Shown here: piece by piece, positions 5,270 through 8,593 of the stretch | Layout of the letters: each line of letters begins with the position of its first letter | Numbering within the stretch: position 1 is the stretch's first letter | From: an uncultured cyanobacterium | Lineage (GTDB): Bacteria; Cyanobacteriota; Cyanobacteriia; Cyanobacteriales; Chroococcidiopsidaceae | Direction: 5' to 3' | NCBI GenBank assembly: GCA_946221495.1 | Contig: CAMIFA010000191.1 | Location: 1 to 8,593 of the forward strand | Length of the DNA stretch: 8,593 nucleotides | The notes under the pieces: generated by a model | The model's input: the letters and a program-made list of their open reading frames with translations, nothing else | Told to the model about the DNA's origin: nothing | Database searches by the model: none | Program-made: the position numbers and the translations under genes

Positions 5270-5866
5270 CTATTTCTTAGCTGTTTCCTCCTGCTCCAAG
5301 ATTTCTGCTGGCAGCATACCAGCACGACGGGCATCATTGGGTAGACCGTGAGGTTCCATAACACCTTTAGGGAGGTAAACTAGTTCACGCAATGGCGTAA
5401 CCATTGAATCTTGAGTTACTTTGTATGGCAGACGACCCAGCGCTACGTTGTCGTAGTTCAATTCATGGCGATCGTAGGTGCTAAGATCGTACTCCTCTGT
5501 CATAGATAGACAGTTAGTTGGGCAAAATTCTACACAATTGCCGCAGAAGATACATACACCAAAGTCGATACTGTAGTGTTTGAGTTTTTTCTTTTTACTT
5601 GCTTTGTCGAATTCCCAATCTACGACAGGCAGGTTAATTGGGCAGACTCGCACACAGACTTCACAAGAAATACACTTATCGAATTCAAAGTGAATCCGAC
5701 CCCGAAAGCGCTCTGAAGGAATGAGTTTTTCGTAAGGGTACTGGACTGTAATCGGTCGTCGCCGCATATGATCGAAGGTTACAGATAGCCCTTGACCAAT
5801 AAATCGGGCGGCTTGTACTGTTTCTTTGGCATAATCGCCAACTTGCTTGAGGAACTTAAACGGCAT
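5270..5866 (-). CDS. ndhI: NAD(P)H-quinone oxidoreductase subunit I (NdhI, 2x[4Fe-4S])
   Basis: A 198-aa iron-sulfur subunit of NDH-1, the NuoI/TYKY homologue carrying two [4Fe-4S] clusters that pass electrons toward the quinone site. Cluster motifs are CxxCxxCxxxCP at 65-76 (Cys65, 68, 71, 75) and 105-116 (Cys105, 108, 111, 115). The lysine-rich loop 88-97 between them and the 'HELNYDNVALGRLPYKV' stretch (134-150) are typical of the cyanobacterial and chloroplast form. In cyanobacteria this subunit lies in the connecting region near where ferredoxin docks. The ATG at 5864-5866 is preceded by a weak purine-rich AAGAGAGA. The C-terminal tail, acidic and Glu-rich, ends 4 nt before a heptamer array. 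Confidence 0.97.
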   Translation of the reverse strand: MPFKFLKQVGDYAKETVQAARFIGQGLSVTFDHMRRRPITVQYPYEKLIPSERFRGRIHFEFDKCISCEVCVRVCPINLPVVDWEFDKASKKKKLKHYSIDFGVCIFCGNCVEFCPTNCLSMTEEYDLSTYDRHELNYDNVALGRLPYKVTQDSMVTPLRELVYLPKGVMEPHGLPNDARRAGMLPAEILEQEETAKK

Positions 5867-5887
5867 AGTGTTTCTCTCTTTTTTATC

Positions 5888-5921
5888 TAGTCATTAGTCC
5901 TTAGCCTTGTACCAATGACTA
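5888..5921. repeat. 8-bp inverted repeat between ndhA and ndhI
   Basis: TAGTCATT (5888-5895) and AATGACTA (5914-5921) are perfect complements separated by 18 nt. The left arm begins a short TAGTCAT/TAGTCCT heptamer pair, and the right arm lies in the oppositely oriented YAATRAC array, so two inverted pieces of one repeat family make a possible hairpin in the ndhA-ndhI mRNA. Confidence 0.55.
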
Positions 5922-5947
5922 ATAACCAATGACCAATGACTAATAAC
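5913..5947. repeat. YAATRAC heptamer array overlapping the ndhA stop
   Basis: Five heptamers in exact register (CAATGAC, TAATAAC, CAATGAC, CAATGAC, TAATAAC). The last base, 5947, is the final G of the ndhA TAG stop on the minus strand, so the array starts inside the stop codon. It belongs to the same family as the GACTAAT units at 74-90. Confidence 0.8.
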
Positions 5948-7065
5948 TATCCACCAAAGGCGACGGGAAAGGTTAGCTTCAGGGCTGCGGTTAATAGCAG
6001 GTTTGCTAGACCAACAGGTAGCAAAAACTTCCACCCTAAATCTAACAATTGGTCAATCCGAACACGCGGAACTGTCCAACGCAACAGAATTGCTAAAAAG
6101 ATGAGCAAATAAGCTTTGAATACAGTCATGATGATTCCCAATGAAGCATCAACTACCTGTAACCAAGAGCTAGTTTCACTTACTCCTAGCAAGTTCGCTA
6201 ATAAGCTAGTTGGAATCGGGAAGTCCCAACCACCCAAGTACAAAACTGCAACTAGTAAGGAAGAAAGTACCAAGTTGACATAAGAACCAAGGTAGAATAA
6301 GCCAAATTTCATCCCGGAGTATTCGGTTTGGTATCCTGCTACTAGTTCTTCTTCAGCTTCCGGCAAGTCAAACGGTAATCTTTCACACTCTGCTAAAGCA
6401 CAAATCCAGAAGATAATGAAACCGATCGGCTGTCGCCAGACATTCCAGCCAAGAATGCCATAGCCAGATTGCTGCTCGACAATATCGATGCTGCTAAGGC
6501 TGTTAGACATCATCGCGATCGCCAGCACTGCTAGTGCTAAGGGAATTTCATAACTAATCGACTGCGCCGCAGCTCGTAAACCACCTAAAAGGGCGTATTT
6601 GTTGTTGGATGCGTAACCAGCCATTAGTAAGCCAATCGGCTGAATGCTAGCTAAGGCAATCCACAAAAACACTCCAGTTCCCACATCAGTAATTACTAAA
6701 TTCTGTCCGAACGGCACAATTAGATAGGACAGAAACACGGGAATCACAACAATAATTGGTCCCAGAGTAAACAGTAAAGAGTCAGACTTCGCTGGTACTA
6801 CATCTTCTTTAAAAACCAGCTTTAATCCATCTGCTACCGGAGCCAGCAGTCCAAAAGGTCCCATAAAGTCAGGACCAATTCGCTGCTGTGCTGCTGCCGA
6901 AATTTTCCGCTCTAGCCAAGTAGTAACTAGCACCCCCATTGTTGCGCCAATTAGCATCAACCCCATCGGTAATGGCATCCAAATAGCTTTGGCAGCACCA
7001 AATGGCAATCCTAGATCCATTAGGGTTTGAATAAAAGTTTCTTGAAGGTCAATTCCTGAATTCAT
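5947..7065 (-). CDS. ndhA: NAD(P)H-quinone oxidoreductase subunit 1 (NdhA, NuoH-like)
   Basis: A 372-aa integral membrane subunit that forms much of the quinone-binding cavity of NDH-1; full length for NdhA/NuoH. About eight hydrophobic helices are seen. Conserved family segments are 'LERKISAAAQQRIGP' at 51-65, 'LLAPVADGLKLVFKED' at 73-88, 'SNNKYALLGGLRAAAQSISYE' from 153, the acidic loop 'ECERLPFDLPEAEEELVAGY' at 226-245, and 'LRWTVPRVRIDQLLDLGWKF' near the C-terminus. The acidic loop is the part linked to quinone chemistry and proton coupling. The ATG at 7063-7065 has a GAAGAG Shine-Dalgarno 7 nt upstream. It is the first gene of the ndhAIGE cluster and follows a 368-nt spacer that probably contains the operon promoter. 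Confidence 0.98.
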   Translation of the reverse strand: MNSGIDLQETFIQTLMDLGLPFGAAKAIWMPLPMGLMLIGATMGVLVTTWLERKISAAAQQRIGPDFMGPFGLLAPVADGLKLVFKEDVVPAKSDSLLFTLGPIIVVIPVFLSYLIVPFGQNLVITDVGTGVFLWIALASIQPIGLLMAGYASNNKYALLGGLRAAAQSISYEIPLALAVLAIAMMSNSLSSIDIVEQQSGYGILGWNVWRQPIGFIIFWICALAECERLPFDLPEAEEELVAGYQTEYSGMKFGLFYLGSYVNLVLSSLLVAVLYLGGWDFPIPTSLLANLLGVSETSSWLQVVDASLGIIMTVFKAYLLIFLAILLRWTVPRVRIDQLLDLGWKFLLPVGLANLLLTAALKLTFPVAFGG

Positions 7066-7072
7066 GTTTTAG

Positions 7073-7078
7073 CTCTTC
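7073..7078 (-). promoter_or_regulatory. Shine-Dalgarno GAAGAG for ndhA
   Basis: GAAGAG on the minus strand, 7 nt before the ATG of ndhA, is at normal spacing and supports this start. Confidence 0.55.
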
Positions 7079-7193
7079 AAGTTATTGTTTCACGATCATT
7101 AACAAGTCTTGCTTGAATACCTGTAAATATGCTTAATAGCGTCTCTAGCTAGGTTTCAGTTTTTTGTGAAGATTTTTTACTACACCATTGCTT

Positions 7194-7220
7194 AGTATAT
7201 CGTTGGATGGTTTTTGCCAA
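7194..7220 (-). promoter_or_regulatory. Candidate promoter of the ndhAIGE-nadK operon
   Basis: On the minus strand TTGGCA (7220-7215) and TATACT (7199-7194) are separated by 15 nt; reading the -35 as TTTGGC gives 16 nt. The -10 is a good match to the sigma-70 consensus, and the spacing is short. The leader to the ndhA ATG would be about 120 nt. The -35 lies in a 6-bp inverted repeat (7214-7229). Prediction only. Confidence 0.35.
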
Positions 7221-7229
7221 AGCTGGCAA
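7214..7229. repeat. TTGCCA-N4-TGGCAA inverted repeat at the candidate -35
   Basis: A perfect 6-bp inverted repeat with a 4-nt centre overlaps the candidate -35 element upstream of ndhA. Such symmetry is compatible with a regulator binding site, but it does not match an operator I can name. Confidence 0.35.
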
Positions 7230-7418
7230 CTAAACAATTTATCACCCGAACTTAGGACTATCAGCTAGGGCAAGCAGGAAAAATACTCGTTTCTCGGCAT
7301 AATTTCCAGCCTCTAGTTTTAATTATGGAGAAATTGGATGCAATGAATAGATAAAGTGAATAACCAAAACTATTAGCCCCGATTCATGAATGTCTACTAA
7401 CTTCTAAGCCCTGTACCT

Positions 7419-7436
7419 TAACCTCCCATTAGGTTA
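7419..7436 (-). other. Small hairpin overlapping the gltA stop
   Basis: On the minus strand TAACCT-AATGGG-AGGTTA is a perfect 6-bp inverted repeat beginning with the TAA stop codon of gltA. No U-tract follows, so it is not a convincing terminator. Confidence 0.25.
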
Positions 7437-8588
7437 GCGTTGTTCAATTGGAATATAATCAGCCTCGTGGAGACCGCTATAAACTTGAGTAGGACGAAAA
7501 ATCCGGTTTTCTGCTAGTTGTTCTTTCCAATGGGCTAGCCAACCAGCAACCCTAGCGATCGCAAATATCGGGGTAAATAAATCTGTGGAAATACCCAACT
7601 TCCTATACACTAAACCAGAGTAAAAGTCAACGTTTGGGTAAATTCCTTTTTGGCTGAGTTTTTCTTCTGCTACCCGCTCCATCTCAACAGCAATATCATA
7701 GTATTTGTCATGACCAAACTTCTCAAACAACTGCTCCGCGAGGTTCTGAAGGATAGTAGCTCGGGGATCTTTCACCTTATATACACGATGACCAAAGCCC
7801 ATAATCTTAGCTTTGCGTTGGAGGCAATCTTCTAGGTAAGGACGTACATTCTCTACCGAGCCAATTTCTTCCAACATCCCAATAACTTCTTCATTTGCGC
7901 CACCGTGTAGTGGTCCTCCCAAAGTTCCCACTGCTGACGCTACTACAGCGTAGGGGTCAGTAAGAGTAGAAGCTGTGACTCTAGCACTGAATGTAGAAGC
8001 ATTCATTGTATGTTCAGCATGAAGCATCAAGCAGACATCAAAGATGCGAGCAGCAAGAGGATCAGGCTCTCGCTCATTCAGCATATAGAGAAAATTGGCA
8101 GAGTAGTCCAAGTCATCACGAGGACGTACAGGATCATTACCTTTTCGCATCAGATCAAAAGCCGCCACCATTGTCGGAATCTTTGCCAACAACCGGACAA
8201 CAGCATCCCTGATATAAACAGGATTGTCCAAATCGCGTCGAGAATAAAATAAGCCTAAAGCAGCAGCTGAGGCTTGCAGTGCGTCCATTGGATGTCCACT
8301 TTCCGGGAAGCATTTCATCATGTCTCGGATGCGATACTTAATCCGCCGATGGTAGCGAACTTCATGCTCAAACGCTTTCAGTTGTTCCTTGGTTGGCAGT
8401 TCACCCCAAATTAAAAGATACGAAGTTTCTAAGAAGGAACTTTTTTGAGCTAACTCTTCAATCTGAATACCGCGATATTCTAGTATTCCTTTCTGTCCAT
8501 TGACAAAGCTAATACTGGATTGAGCGGCGGGAATCCCTTCTAAACCGGGTCTGAATTCGCAAACGGACATAGCTACACCAGCTTGCAT
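7434..8588 (-). CDS. gltA: Citrate synthase
   Basis: Condenses acetyl-CoA and oxaloacetate to citrate, the entry to the cyanobacterial TCA and 2-oxoglutarate branch; cytosolic. As drawn it has 384 aa, typical of the short citrate synthase type. Catalytic residues are in place: His228 in 'GGPLHGGAN', His267 in 'FGHRVYK' and Asp321 in 'PNVDFYSG'. Substrate-binding segments 'LHAEHTMNASTFSARV' (189-204) and 'RPTQVYSG' (365-372) are also present. The start is uncertain: the upstream ATG (8586-8588) adds six residues, but the internal ATG at 8568-8570, giving 'MSVCEFRPGLEGIP', fits the family N-terminus I recall better and is my preferred start. Neither has an obvious Shine-Dalgarno, and the frame stays open to the window edge. 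ndhA follows after 368 nt on the same strand, so cotranscription is unclear. Confidence 0.95.
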   Translation of the reverse strand: MQAGVAMSVCEFRPGLEGIPAAQSSISFVNGQKGILEYRGIQIEELAQKSSFLETSYLLIWGELPTKEQLKAFEHEVRYHRRIKYRIRDMMKCFPESGHPMDALQASAAALGLFYSRRDLDNPVYIRDAVVRLLAKIPTMVAAFDLMRKGNDPVRPRDDLDYSANFLYMLNEREPDPLAARIFDVCLMLHAEHTMNASTFSARVTASTLTDPYAVVASAVGTLGGPLHGGANEEVIGMLEEIGSVENVRPYLEDCLQRKAKIMGFGHRVYKVKDPRATILQNLAEQLFEKFGHDKYYDIAVEMERVAEEKLSQKGIYPNVDFYSGLVYRKLGISTDLFTPIFAIARVAGWLAHWKEQLAENRIFRPTQVYSGLHEADYIPIEQR

Positions 8589-8593
8589 TGGAT

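Larger units (their letters stand above)
7066..7433. other. gltA-ndhA spacer, non-coding
   Basis: A 368-nt, AT-rich spacer without a credible reading frame or RNA gene. It contains a candidate promoter for the ndh operon (7194-7220), a 10-bp palindrome ATTCATGAAT (7382-7391) and a weak hairpin at the end of gltA. I looked for GTA-N8-TAC NtcA sites and found none. None of the heptamer repeats seen elsewhere in the window occurs here. Confidence 0.5.

Noticed and set aside
5888..5921. Rho-independent terminator between ndhA and ndhI
   Set aside because: The stem is AT-rich with an 18-nt loop and no T-tract directly after it on the minus strand; it is better explained as inverted repeat-family units.
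1..8593. Insertion sequence, phage, defence or other novel gene system
   Set aside because: Every gene belongs to a well-known housekeeping family on one strand, and no transposase, integrase, toxin-like or nuclease motif was seen.

Overview
This window looks like chromosomal DNA from a cyanobacterium, probably a large-genome filamentous or Chroococcidiopsis-like species. The evidence is an NDH-1 (photosynthetic complex I) cluster in the order ndhA-ndhI-ndhG-ndhE, seven copies of the HIP1 octamer GCGATCGC (about 0.13 expected by chance), and several heptamer and palindromic repeat families typical of Nostoc-like genomes. The exact genus is not determinable by eye. All eight genes lie on the minus strand, so transcription runs from high to low coordinates.

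Layout in transcription order: citrate synthase gltA (7434-8588, start close to the window edge); a 368-nt spacer with a candidate promoter; ndhA (5947-7065), ndhI (5270-5866), ndhG (4514-5149), ndhE (4150-4455) and an NAD kinase gene, nadK (3180-4145), placed 4 nt after ndhE; a 296-nt spacer; a two-domain histidine phosphatase (1522-2883); a 131-nt spacer full of repeat relics; and a dihydroorotase-family gene (95-1390). Positions 1-94 hold only a short palindrome and a heptamer repeat.

The genes fit central energy and redox metabolism. Citrate synthase feeds carbon into the TCA/2-oxoglutarate branch. NdhA, NdhI, NdhG and NdhE form part of the membrane arm and the connecting iron-sulfur subunit of NDH-1, which serves respiration, cyclic electron flow around photosystem I and CO2 uptake. 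NAD kinase makes NADP, the electron acceptor of photosynthesis.

I see no phage, insertion sequence, CRISPR array, defence system or obvious new system. The points worth a second look are: (i) the dihydroorotase homologue has lost most metal- and substrate-binding residues, so it is probably non-catalytic; (ii) two different dispersed repeat families have entered coding sequence in frame, one in a loop of the dihydroorotase-like protein and one in the interdomain linker of the phosphatase; (iii) heptamer repeat arrays sit directly against the stop codons of ndhA, ndhI and the dihydroorotase-like gene; (iv) a terminator-like hairpin separates ndhG from ndhE inside the presumed operon.
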